A stretch of 64,000 nt of DNA from NCBI RefSeq assembly GCF_000250985.1, contig NW_013524647.1, forward strand, positions 1 to 64,000, given 5' to 3'. This document shows, piece by piece, positions 29,079 to 37,672 of this stretch (positions are counted from its first letter, which is position 1; each line of letters opens with the position of its first letter). A model generated the notes under the pieces. That model worked only from the letters and a program-made list of their open reading frames with translations. It made no database searches and was not told the origin of the DNA. The DNA is from Nematocida parisii ERTm1. Lineage: Eukaryota; Microsporidia. The translations under genes and the position numbers were made by a program.

Positions 29079-29696
29079 CTATTCCTCTTTCTTTACCTTC
29101 ATTTCTTTTTCTGGGATTTCATCGACCTTTTCTGCTGGCTTTGCAGACTTTCTCTTCTCAGACCCTCCAATGATGTAGTTCCTGGAGAATGGTCTGAGCA
29201 TGGATCGCCCAGTGATGTACTCAATGTATGGAGGGAAAAGAATGAAGTGCTTTAGTGGATTAAAAATAAGCATCATTAATGGCTGGCCACTTTTCATAAA
29301 CAGATGTATTGCCAAATGAATTGCAGCATTAGACAGAATTCTTGATATGTGTGCATTGATTACCTTTAAGTCATAATCATGGACTGTCATTTCAATTTCC
29401 ACTTCTCCCTTCTGCTCACTCTGTGCCTGTTCTTCATTTTCGTCCTGCACTGCAGCTGGAATTACAATGTAGTCGTCAGTTGCAAATTTTATTTTTGTCT
29501 TTACATTGTGCATTTCTATTCTTCTTTTGATTCTGTATGAAACAGCCATATCTAGAATAATAGAAGCAACAAATGCTAATCGAACATACATCACATACTT
29601 TGTAACAATCTCATTTAACTTTCCACTAAAGGTGTATGATAAAAGAGCGGGGGCTAAAAAGAAGAAGCCTTCTGCTGCCTTATAACTAATTTGCAT
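29079..29696 (-). CDS. PHO88: Pho88/Snd3-like ER membrane protein, 205 aa
   Basis: ATG at 29696. Hydrophobic segments occur at about residues 8-22 and 37-52. A diagnostic central block follows, TVHDYDLKVINAHISRILSN, matching the Pho88 TVRDYDLKEI signature. Then come HLFMKSGQPLMMLIFNPLKH and, further on, RPF before a GG in the C-terminal part, also as in Pho88. The tail is Lys/Glu-rich. Pho88 (Snd3) is an ER protein of the SRP-independent targeting pathway, earlier linked to phosphate uptake. Length fits the family (about 190). An acidic Gln/Glu stretch (DENEEQAQSEQKGE) is inserted before the block. Confidence 0.85.
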   Translation of the reverse strand: MQISYKAAEGFFFLAPALLSYTFSGKLNEIVTKYVMYVRLAFVASIILDMAVSYRIKRRIEMHNVKTKIKFATDDYIVIPAAVQDENEEQAQSEQKGEVEIEMTVHDYDLKVINAHISRILSNAAIHLAIHLFMKSGQPLMMLIFNPLKHFILFPPYIEYITGRSMLRPFSRNYIIGGSEKRKSAKPAEKVDEIPEKEMKVKKEE

Positions 29697-29932
29697 TAAA
29701 AGAAGAAAAAAAATAATTATTTATAGAAAGAATGAAATTTTGGATTAATATATCCAAAATAAGCATGTAGTACTTCCGGACCAATTAAACCACAGAGTAT
29801 ATTAGAAGAAGTGACAGTATAAAACACAAAAGTGTATGGATAGAATCTATAAACCCACTTACCTTGAAATAATTTTAAAATAAGACATTATTACACTCTT
29901 AAAAAGCTTTTTAATGGAAATAAATCAATTTA

Positions 29933-30376
29933 TTAGGCAGAAGATGCTTTACCAGCTATTTCTTGAAGGTATGCATGGCCGGTTTGAGTGAGCTTTCTTC
30001 CTCCAAGGGATACCTTTGAAACAAGCTTAACAGTTTCCAATGACTGGAGAATTCTTCTAACTAAGCTCTTTGATCCGGATACGGTGTGTGATGGCTTGTG
30101 TCCATTGTTTTTTGCTCCCCCGTATGCTCTTGCGAACCACATTACACCAAATCCGTACTTGCTCTTTTCTGGGTTGGTCAGCTCTTCCATGTAGAGCTTT
30201 CTTAAGAGAGAAGCAGCTCTTACGTGGTACCAATCCTCGCTGACTGGAGCTAGCTCTCTTCCGTGGCCGGTTTTAATATGGTCTGCTTCTACTGGCTTCT
30301 CTATTTTCTTTTCCTCCTTTAAGGACTTTGAAAGAATGTCTATGAACTGTTCTGGGCATATTTCTTCAACTTTCAT
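29933..30376 (-). CDS. RPS19: 40S ribosomal protein eS19
   Basis: ATG at 30376, 147 residues, the usual eS19 length. Typical blocks are present: DWYHVRAASLLRKLY, YGFGVMWFARAYGGAKNNG, HTVSGSKSLVRRILQSLE and GGRKLTQTGHAYLQEIA. It is a small-subunit head protein needed for late 18S rRNA maturation. The gene order is Pho88 (3' side), eS19 and a membrane-protein gene, all on the minus strand with gaps of 200-240 bases. Confidence 0.95.
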   Translation of the reverse strand: MKVEEICPEQFIDILSKSLKEEKKIEKPVEADHIKTGHGRELAPVSEDWYHVRAASLLRKLYMEELTNPEKSKYGFGVMWFARAYGGAKNNGHKPSHTVSGSKSLVRRILQSLETVKLVSKVSLGGRKLTQTGHAYLQEIAGKASSA

Positions 30377-30583
30377 CTGGGGCAGAAAAATTAAAAAAAT
30401 TTAACAGTCGAAAGAAAAATGGCTCTGAAAAATACTAAATTATAAATAAACTACACACAGTGCAGATAGAAAAGCAACTGAACATGCCTTAAACCACATA
30501 GATCTACTGAATGAGTATAAAAGAATCAAATCTGAATATATAATCTAAACAGATAGCCACTATATACAGAAACAACTTTGAAT

Positions 30584-31645
30584 TTACTTTTTCTTATATG
30601 TTTTATACACCTGCATACCACATGAAACTAGCATTATGACACCTAAAGAAAAAAACTCCATATTAAGTGAAATATTGCTCTCCTTGGCATCGGTAGTATA
30701 GTTTAAAACAATTGCAGGAATCACGAACCCAAGTAAAAGAATCTCTGATAGAGATAGAAATATTAAAACAGAGCTGAAAAATGCAAATATAGCAATAAAC
30801 ATGTATCTTTCAACATTTTTGTGCAAGAATTTATAAAAAATAAGCACAAATACAACTAAGAAGATAAGAGCGCCCAGTCCTCTCTCGGCGCCAATAGACC
30901 ATAGGTCAACTATCTGCATAACATACAGCGATAAAGATAGAACGCTTCCCAAAACAATCATTCTAAAGGATATGTTTATGAACCAGCATAGGCCTACTGC
31001 CAGTAATAAACACATAACAGACGAGATAGCCATGCTATTGTTGTTGTTAGATGTATATTTACAGATTTTCTCAAATAGAACATTCCCAAGTACTATGTTT
31101 ATCCAGGGCATGTTTTTAATCTCTGTTATTTGATGATATACTGTTTTAAATAAATAATACCATACAAGAACAAACGCATTGAACGTTTTATACTCTACGC
31201 CGTATAATGCCATGTTGCACCCTATAACGAACATGGCGAGCAGGGCAATGTTTATATATTTCTTGTCTAGTGTGGATATTGCCTGCTCCTGTGTAGAGAT
31301 TTTTATTCGGATGTCTTTTATTTCCTTGGGGACGGTGTTTAAAAGATAGCCTATTAGATTGTCTCGTATCTTTATTAAGGCTTTTTTCTTTTCCTTAATG
31401 GTATATATTTTGTCTCCGCTACTGCGGCTTTTTTCTTTTTTATATGCATTACTGTGTTGATTACGAGTATGGCTTGCTGATTTTGTATTATATGGTGTAG
31501 AATTTTGGGGTCTTATCTTTGCTCGGGACTTCACTTTTTCTAGATTATCACTGTGTGCCTTCCTTGCTTTCACCGCGCTGGATAGCCTGTGGAAATTCGC
31601 AAGAAGACATAATGTAAGAATAAGGAATGTTCTTTTGGTATTCAT
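30584..31645 (-). CDS. Hypothetical multi-pass membrane protein, 353 aa
   Basis: ATG at 31645. The N-terminus has a signal peptide (about residues 5-24, RTFLILTLCLLANFHRLSSA). A basic, Ser/Asn-rich luminal or extracellular region of about 90 residues follows, then six to eight hydrophobic segments from about residue 130 to the end (for example INIALLAMFVIGCNMALYG and LGALIFLVVFVLIFYKFL). It ends with a basic tail YKTYKKK, of the dilysine ER-retrieval type. No recognised family; it lies between eS19 and PGK, so it may be lineage-specific. Confidence 0.65.
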   Translation of the reverse strand: MNTKRTFLILTLCLLANFHRLSSAVKARKAHSDNLEKVKSRAKIRPQNSTPYNTKSASHTRNQHSNAYKKEKSRSSGDKIYTIKEKKKALIKIRDNLIGYLLNTVPKEIKDIRIKISTQEQAISTLDKKYINIALLAMFVIGCNMALYGVEYKTFNAFVLVWYYLFKTVYHQITEIKNMPWINIVLGNVLFEKICKYTSNNNNSMAISSVMCLLLAVGLCWFINISFRMIVLGSVLSLSLYVMQIVDLWSIGAERGLGALIFLVVFVLIFYKFLHKNVERYMFIAIFAFFSSVLIFLSLSEILLLGFVIPAIVLNYTTDAKESNISLNMEFFSLGVIMLVSCGMQVYKTYKKK

Positions 31646-32268
31646 GTGTAAATATTTTTATAATACTTTATACATAGAGCAATTAATAAAGTGATTAATC
31701 TAGTTCGATCCAATCTAGATACAATGCATTAAATGTTATAAAAGCACCAAAAACATAGGATGCCCATAGTGAATAAAAATGAATATTAAGGCGTCTGAAT
31801 ATTTAACTAAATTCACCTAGAATATACTTCCTAAAATAAAACCCCTTTAAATCTAAAAGCATTGAAACAATTCACATACTGGTGCGCTTATGCCCATAAA
31901 GTAGAAAACAACTCGAAATTCAAGCCTCCGATTAGTTACTGCATAACCTCATATAAGGGCTGCTAAAATATATATCTGAAAAATTTACTTGTTTATATAA
32001 CCCGAATGTTAAATTTGCTTTGTAAGAGCCCCACTGTGGCATGATATACAAGAACAGTGGCCGTATAATTTATACACAGCATCTATTTTTTGTCTTTAAA
32101 GATTTGTTTAGAAAATGCCCCTTTACATATTACCATTATTTAATATTGCTTCATTCGGGCTATTGTATAAAACATTATAAACGAATTAGAATAATATGTT
32201 CATGTAGAGAAAAAACAAGTGATATTAAAAAACTTTTAATGTGTGTTACATGGCTTAAGAATGATTTA
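31646..32268. other. Gap between divergently read neighbours
   Basis: Contains TAACCCGAA at 31998-32006 and a TTCGGGCTA variant near 32154. An 80-codon plus-strand frame at 32041-32283 runs into the 3' end of PGK and looks like chance, so it is not called. Confidence 0.45.
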
Positions 32269-33570
32269 CTAATCCCTTTCTGACAGAGCATATATTCCAT
32301 GTAGGATATCTCCTTGGAGCGCTGCAAGAGTGGCGCCGCCTCCCGTTAGTATAAGATCAAATGCATCAGCATATCCAGCCGTATTTATGTATCCGCAGGT
32401 ATCTCCTCCTCCTGCACATAGAAGTGATTGTTCGCCTTGCTTGTGAAGAGCCTGCCTCCTAGCCCTCACTGACTCTAGCGCAGTTTCTGTTCCGTGCGCA
32501 TACTCTTTTATTTCTGCCTGTCCAAGTGTTCCATTCCAGAAAAGCGACCTGGTTTGTGCAAGAAGATCATTTAGCATGTTTTCCGTCATTGGCCCAATGT
32601 CCTTTATACTGGATACGTGCTTTCTGGCTTCTTTATAAGAAACTATGGAGAGGTCCTCCAGTATGTAATCAAGCGGATAGAAAAGAGAAATTTGCTCAAA
32701 AATAGCACTTTCTACTAAGTCCTCCACCATGGAAGATGCTGGGTGCTCTAGAAAAGGTACTGCTAGCAGTCCGCCAAGAAAGATATTTGATGTTATTTTG
32801 GATAGATTTTTTACCATTTTGATTTTATCCTCTAGCTTGCACCCTCCGATGATTAACAGATCTATTGGCTTTTTCTCATTTATGTGGAAGTTCTTTGGAT
32901 TTCTGCCCACTCGCAAGAATTTCTCTACCTCTCTGTTGGAAACACTTGAGAATGGCGAGTGGTCCTGGGTTGGCCGAGTATTCCTCAACAGCATGCTTAC
33001 TCCCTGCATTTCCGAGTCTAGCAAAAGCCCGGCTACCTTCTCTAGCTTAACCTGTGTAACAGAATAGTCCGCTCGATGAAGAACTGCAAATGCGTCATTC
33101 ACCATTATATCGCAATTATTCTTAATAAACTCATCGAATAGCTCCCGGCTCTCCACATCAGAAGAGTCCTTCTCAACAGCAAGCGTACGCATGTTTTGCA
33201 GAAGAACCCAAGGGCTTCGCACCTTCTCCCTAGAGACATACTCAAATTCAAACTGAATCTTTACCTCTGCATCTTTAAGACACTCGTTCAATGCACATAA
33301 AATAGGAAGCATTGTTTTGTCTTTCGGGTTGTTTGGGTCTTCCTCAGACTCTGGTCTCCCCAAGTGCGATGCAATTATTATACTTTGTACCTTCTTCCGT
33401 AGCAAATACTCAATTGTTCCAATGCTTCTCTGGATCTTGGTTTTATCAAGAACAGCCCCATCCTTCATCGGCACATTATAATCTACACGTAAAAAAACTC
33501 TTTTTCCAGCCATATCAACATCTCCCAGGGTTTTTTTCCCTGCATATACTTCATGTGTCCACGCTTTCAT
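32269..33570 (-). CDS. PGK1: Phosphoglycerate kinase
   Basis: ATG at 33570, 433 residues. Substrate-side motifs are present: RVFLRVDYNVPM, ASHLGRPESE and NDAFAVLHRADYS; near the C-terminus GGGDTCGYI and the GGGATLAAL nucleotide loop. It makes ATP from 1,3-bisphosphoglycerate and ADP in glycolysis. It is slightly long (usual 410-420), mainly because about 25 extra residues (HSPFSSVSNREVEKFL region) sit between the N-lobe helix and GGCKLEDKI, where most PGKs continue directly into GGAKVxDKI. The start MKAWTHEVYAGKKTLGDVD is close to usual. It lies head-to-tail with the Not4-like gene, 34 bases apart. Confidence 0.95.
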   Translation of the reverse strand: MKAWTHEVYAGKKTLGDVDMAGKRVFLRVDYNVPMKDGAVLDKTKIQRSIGTIEYLLRKKVQSIIIASHLGRPESEEDPNNPKDKTMLPILCALNECLKDAEVKIQFEFEYVSREKVRSPWVLLQNMRTLAVEKDSSDVESRELFDEFIKNNCDIMVNDAFAVLHRADYSVTQVKLEKVAGLLLDSEMQGVSMLLRNTRPTQDHSPFSSVSNREVEKFLRVGRNPKNFHINEKKPIDLLIIGGCKLEDKIKMVKNLSKITSNIFLGGLLAVPFLEHPASSMVEDLVESAIFEQISLFYPLDYILEDLSIVSYKEARKHVSSIKDIGPMTENMLNDLLAQTRSLFWNGTLGQAEIKEYAHGTETALESVRARRQALHKQGEQSLLCAGGGDTCGYINTAGYADAFDLILTGGGATLAALQGDILHGIYALSERD

Positions 33571-33604
33571 ATGTAAATATAAATTAAAGGTCTATTTATT
33601 AGTT

Positions 33605-34300
33605 CTACTTTTCTGCACATATACTTCGAACACTTGAAGAACCAGAATCATGGACATCCTCAGTGGCTCTTCTGTAGAACGGATTGAACTGCCAGCTGTC
33701 GTAGTGCTTCTGCGCAGCTACTGACTCTGGCTTAAATGAAAACAGCGCAGACAGCTCTTCTATATTTTCTGCATCACTGCTTTTGGGCCCATCAGAGGAG
33801 GTAGCCTTCTCTGTAGGCCGCTTTTCTTCTATAATTTTCTCTATTTTTGTCTTTAGTACAAACATCTGGTCTCGCGCAAAAGAGTCTTCGTCCCGGCCCT
33901 TTTCATGCAAATAAAGGCACCCCTCATTGCTGCACTTAATTTTTCGAAGAAAAAACGAGCAATACTTCGTCGTCCCGAATGTGCAGCGAACTGTTTTTTC
34001 TCCCAGCATAAATCCATCCATCTCTCGAATGGCCTCAACGGCATACTCTTCTTTAAGATATGTTATGTATACGCTGTATACACCTTCTGTTTGTTTTTCT
34101 GGCTTAGTTTCCTTCCGTCTACTAAGCACAATTTTAACTATCTCCCCAAACCCACCAAAAAGACTTTTAGAGCGCAACAAATCCTCTCTGGCAAACTCAA
34201 TGGGTATTCCCACCGCGTACACCAAATTTCTCTGAAGAACCCGTACGTTTAAAAGATCTTCTCCCTCCGTATGTTTCCTTTCAATTGTCTCTGAATGCAT
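33605..34300 (-). CDS. NOT4: Not4-like protein (RRM plus CCCH zinc finger) without a RING domain, 231 aa
   Basis: ATG at 34300. The protein begins almost at the Not4 RRM: RVLQRNLVYAVGIP, FGGFGEIVKIVLSR, GVYSVYITYLKEEYAVEAI and GFMLGEKTVRCTFGTTKYCS. The adjoining C-x8-C-x4-C-x3-H finger follows (YCSFFLRKIKCSNEGCLYLH), then a FARDQM stretch, all in CNOT4 order. The CNOT4/Not4 RING (about residues 14-57 in relatives) is missing, and the proteasome gene starts 62 bases upstream on the other strand, leaving no room for it. Not4 normally is the E3 ligase of the Ccr4-Not complex; here only the RNA-binding and complex-docking parts remain. The ligase may be encoded elsewhere or lost. Confidence 0.85.
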   Translation of the reverse strand: MHSETIERKHTEGEDLLNVRVLQRNLVYAVGIPIEFAREDLLRSKSLFGGFGEIVKIVLSRRKETKPEKQTEGVYSVYITYLKEEYAVEAIREMDGFMLGEKTVRCTFGTTKYCSFFLRKIKCSNEGCLYLHEKGRDEDSFARDQMFVLKTKIEKIIEEKRPTEKATSSDGPKSSDAENIEELSALFSFKPESVAAQKHYDSWQFNPFYRRATEDVHDSGSSSVRSICAEK

Positions 34301-34362
34301 TGTTATATGTTACCGTTCTGTAAAAATAAATGAATTTTAGCTATTTGTTTTTTTGTTTTTAC
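34301..34362. promoter_or_regulatory. Short shared divergent promoter
   Basis: Only 62 bases separate the ATG of the Not4-like gene (34300, minus) and the preferred ATG of the proteasome gene (34363, plus). Both promoters must lie here or within the coding sequences. The stretch is T-rich on the plus strand. Confidence 0.5.
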
Positions 34363-35070
34363 ATGTCTAGTAAGGAAAGGTACAACTATTTTTGCACGTT
34401 TACTCCCGAGGGAAAGATTCTTCCAATTGAGGGAGTCATTCGGTCGACAGAGCATGGGAGCTCCTGTGTTGCTGTTCGCAACAAAAACATGGCTGTGATT
34501 ATTGCCCAGAGAACAGGAAAAAATGACAAGTTATTGGATGGCCAGAGTAAAATAAAGCAGATTGACACAAATCTGATCTATGTATATGCTGGTGTAACAA
34601 ACGATGGGATGAAGTTCCAGAGCACCTTAAGAAATGAGATACAGCTTGCCAACTATAAATACGGCACGTCTCTTCCTATTTCTCATCTAATCGAGCCCCA
34701 ACAGTTTAACAGTGCTCTTGAAATAATGCGCTATGGAAGGCGTGCCTCTGGTATTTCTGTTATTCTTGCTGGTATAGACAAAGGAAGAATCTCTGTGATA
34801 GAAATGGGGCCTACTGGCGAGGCTATTCCGTGCTTTGGCTCGTGCATCGGGTCAAGAGCACAGTCTGCCAGAACTATTTTAGAGTCACATGAAGGAAATA
34901 TTACAGATCTGTCAAATGAGGATCTGCTTTCTCTTGGTCTTAATGCCTTTAAAAATGCAGTAAATGACCAAGAAGTAATTGAAAATGGACATTTTGACAT
35001 TTGCACGGTCTCCCTCACTGAAGGTGTAAAGTTTATCCCAGGATCTGAGGTAGAGGCATCTTCTATGTAA
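34363..35070 (+). CDS. PRE5: 20S proteasome alpha subunit, probably alpha-6 (Pre5/PSMA1)
   Basis: An upstream ATG at 34330 adds 11 hydrophobic residues. ATG 34363 (MSSKERYNYFCTFTPEGKIL) gives the normal alpha-subunit N-terminus and 235 residues. Visible features: the alpha N-terminal helix motif YNYFCTFTPEG (usual YD-x2-T-F-S-P-G), GSSCVAVRNKN, IYVYAGVTNDG, and YGRRASGISVILAGIDKG followed by GSCIGSRAQSARTILE, most like alpha-6. Alpha subunits form the outer rings of the 20S core and are not catalytic. The subunit number is tentative. Confidence 0.85.
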   Translation: MSSKERYNYFCTFTPEGKILPIEGVIRSTEHGSSCVAVRNKNMAVIIAQRTGKNDKLLDGQSKIKQIDTNLIYVYAGVTNDGMKFQSTLRNEIQLANYKYGTSLPISHLIEPQQFNSALEIMRYGRRASGISVILAGIDKGRISVIEMGPTGEAIPCFGSCIGSRAQSARTILESHEGNITDLSNEDLLSLGLNAFKNAVNDQEVIENGHFDICTVSLTEGVKFIPGSEVEASSM

Positions 35071-35450
35071 TAAATATCTTAATACTTTATTATTTCTTTT
35101 CTGGGTATTGCAAAACCAATTGTAATCTAATAAGCATACTAGAGCCAACATTAAAATTGAAAATACTCAAAATAACCTACAGTAAGTGCATAAATAATGT
35201 GCACTTCTTACTTTAAGCACGAGAGACGCAAAAAATCTAAAATGGATTCTGTACTAAAGTCTTTATCTGCCATGCCATAAGCATTCTATTTTATTTATAC
35301 AGAGCTTCTTCATATTGGCAAATTACTGCAGTCCTAAATGAAATTCAGCTATAAATAGCCAGAAAATGACCAAACCATAACTTATTATTATACTTTATTA
35401 CTGCATACAATGGATGATCCGCTGATATTATTGCAATGAATTTTGGCTGT
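35071..35450. other. AT-rich gap
   Basis: 380 bases between the convergent proteasome gene and the small hypothetical gene. Nothing supportable seen. Confidence 0.4.
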
Positions 35451-35942
35451 TTAGTGTATGCTCTCCTCCAGAGCAGAATGATGGGCCTGTCTTCTTCCAT
35501 AAAGAACTATTTTTATGTGCTCTTCTATTTCATATACAGGCATATCTTTGCAAAACGCCAGAAGTGATTCTTTGTAGAGATGGCAAAGTTTGTTAACCAC
35601 TGCATTCTCCCACACAACAAATTTGTTCTTATCCTTTTCTTCTTTTATTGATATTATATCACTGTGTGATCCCGTCACACTGGCCATAGCAAGGGCCTTT
35701 TCTACCACTGCTTCAGCATGCTTTAAAAGATTCTGGGCTTCTGTGTATAGAAACGACCCTTCCTCGTTCTCCTCAAATACATAATTGCATATTTGTGCAA
35801 CTGCGCTGCGCAGCTCCTTAGCCGACTTTATGTGCAGAAGCCTGCTTGCCAGAACTGATAAGTTCTTTTCTTCTGGATACTTCCAAAAAGCATTGAACAG
35901 ATCAGCACTTCGAATGTCATCGAATAGCTTTCTAATACTCAT
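35451..35942 (-). CDS. Hypothetical helical protein, 163 aa
   Basis: The frame extends to a TTG at 35975 but ATG 35942 (MSIRKLFDDIRS) is the natural start and leaves 33 bases after the Myb gene's stop. The protein is Ala/Leu/Glu-rich and probably all helical, without a signal peptide or membrane segment. It has two Trp near the N-terminus and middle (FNAFWKYPEE; FVVWENAVV) and a polar His-rich end (RRQAHHSALEESIH). I recognise no domain. Its tight spacing behind the Myb gene on the same strand suggests real coding sequence. Confidence 0.6.
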   Translation of the reverse strand: MSIRKLFDDIRSADLFNAFWKYPEEKNLSVLASRLLHIKSAKELRSAVAQICNYVFEENEEGSFLYTEAQNLLKHAEAVVEKALAMASVTGSHSDIISIKEEKDKNKFVVWENAVVNKLCHLYKESLLAFCKDMPVYEIEEHIKIVLYGRRQAHHSALEESIH

Positions 35943-35975
35943 ACAAAAAAACAAATCGAAAAATACTTTATTCAA

Positions 35976-36728
35976 TTATTTTTCACCAGTTGCCAGTAAA
36001 ACCAGCCCTGCCATGACTTCTTCTTCATCAGAAGAACTCTTCTTAGATTGCTCTGTGCCTGTATTCTGTATGTTCTGCAATGGAATGTTCCAATTTTGCA
36101 AAGGCGGAATACCTTTGCTATAATACATCTGTTTTGTTTTTAGTAGTTCATTATAAGCAGACTGCGCTAGCGCATTTAAAAGATTCCCACCCTCTGGCTG
36201 CGAGATAAACATTGATGTAGTCCTTCTACGGACCCACCCCCTCTTTGAAGATGGCCCGCGGGGCGAATAGTCATCATCCTCTCTAAACTCTGCGTGCGCA
36301 GATATAAAGTCTCCAGAGATACTGTTGGCTCTTTTTGCCTTTAATGCTTTCTTTTGCATGCTGCTGTTCCAATGGTTTTTAATTGCATTGTCTGTTCTTC
36401 CAGGAAGGTGCTTTGCAATGTCTGACCATTTGTTTCCATACTTTGTGTGCAGTGCTAGTATTATGCTGTCCTCCTCTGCGGTAAATGGTGTCTTTATTAT
36501 GTTTGGATCCAGATGGTTGTGCCATCTTTCTCTGCACTGTTTTCCTACTCTTCCCCTTAGCTTTTTTGCAATATAGGTCCACCGTTTTGGGCCGAATGCT
36601 TTCACAAGCGCTCGAAGTCTGTCGTCTTCGTCTCTTGTCCATGGGCCCTTCACTGGCATTTCTTCTATTTCCTCTGGAAGACAGTTAGTTATCTCCTTTT
36701 CTTCATGACTGTTGTTATGTTCATCCAT
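35976..36728 (-). CDS. Myb-type (two-repeat) DNA-binding protein, 250 aa
   Basis: ATG at 36728. Two Myb/SANT repeats with the regular tryptophans sit at about residues 27-130. They read [36 protein letters not shown] then RWHNHLDP, and [33 protein letters not shown] then HWNS. This matches R2R3-type c-Myb/Cdc5-like repeats. The C-terminal half is low in order, with basic (RRRTT) and Ser/Glu-rich parts. Likely a sequence-specific transcription factor; R2R3 Myb proteins classically bind YAACNG, so the dispersed TAACCCG motif in this window is a conceivable target, but that is speculation. Confidence 0.9.
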   Translation of the reverse strand: MDEHNNSHEEKEITNCLPEEIEEMPVKGPWTRDEDDRLRALVKAFGPKRWTYIAKKLRGRVGKQCRERWHNHLDPNIIKTPFTAEEDSIILALHTKYGNKWSDIAKHLPGRTDNAIKNHWNSSMQKKALKAKRANSISGDFISAHAEFREDDDYSPRGPSSKRGWVRRRTTSMFISQPEGGNLLNALAQSAYNELLKTKQMYYSKGIPPLQNWNIPLQNIQNTGTEQSKKSSSDEEEVMAGLVLLATGEK

Positions 36729-37672
36729 ATGAACGGGTTATCAACAAATAAAAAAAGCTAGAAATATAGTTATGATACAGTTGGCTGTCTTATTAAATGA
36801 TCGAAAATAATTGGTCATTCTATTACACAAATAAAGAAGTAAAATATGGGTCAGTCTATTTCTGTTATCCCAAAATCAAGCGAAGACGGGATTCATCGAT
36901 TTCCTACCAATAGACAGCCAGTTTCATCCGCCAATTACTGTAAAATAATTTGTATACACTAGACTCTATGCGCCCTGTAAATACATATTGACGCACACAC
37001 CACAGATGTATTTACAAGCCTTCCATAGAAATGGAATAGAACGCATAAAGAAAAGCACATTTGTTTATACACATTTCTGTTTATATAGAATTATTACCGA
37101 AGTTACCTAGTGTTTTTATTGCACTAGTGAAGTGGTGTTTATACAATACATTCATTTTGGGCTATATTGTTTGCATGGGAAAGCTTCCTCTGTAAAATAT
37201 AGTATATTTGTTTACTACGCACGTATAAAGTAAAATATGAGAAATCTTTTCGGGTTATATCGGGCTGTCGTTGGATAGATAATTGGTGCGTATTCTGGGC
37301 AATTTTATTGGATAATTAGAAAAATAATTTAATGTTATTTTGAATATATTTAATATTTAATTTAGAGCTGCTTCTAATAGAAATACATGATTTTGCTTTA
37401 GAATCCCAATTATTTTAGAATGAGAAATTAAGCCTTTAAATTTCGGGGTCTGTTCATATTTAAGGATATAAAAATATTTTATTGTTCTTTTATAATCTTT
37501 ACTGGTTTATTAAAATTAAAAATATTTTTCCGATACTTTTTGCTATATAGATTTAGTGCACTGCAGAGTGCTCTATTCTACCTAAATACGCATAGCAAGG
37601 TACGCATTCCTAGCGCTGGCATGAATTATTAGTATTTAACCTGAAATTTCTATACCAGGCCCCATAGGCCCA
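36729..37672. other. Long gap with motif and one small ORF
   Basis: Contains a 38-codon frame (36846-36962, listed separately), TTCGGGTTA at 37249-37257 followed by CGGGCT, and a TGGGCTATAT variant at 37159. The rest is AT-rich without visible genes. Confidence 0.45.
36846..36962 (+). CDS. Possible small ORF with an N-myristoylation-like start, 38 aa
   Basis: ATG 36846 to TAG 36962. The predicted peptide begins MGQSISVIPKSSEDG (Gly2 and a small residue at position 5, the pattern of an N-myristoylation site), continues IHRFPTNRQPVSS, and ends YCKIICIH. The frame lies in a patch richer in G+C than the flanks and starts 117 bases from the divergent Myb start. It could be a tiny membrane-associated protein, the remnant of a larger gene, or chance. 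Confidence 0.3.
   Translation: MGQSISVIPKSSEDGIHRFPTNRQPVSSANYCKIICIH

Noticed and set aside
32041-32283. 80-codon plus-strand frame before PGK
   Set aside because: It runs 15 bases into the PGK 3' end and has an aromatic, Ile-rich composition typical of AT-rich non-coding DNA.
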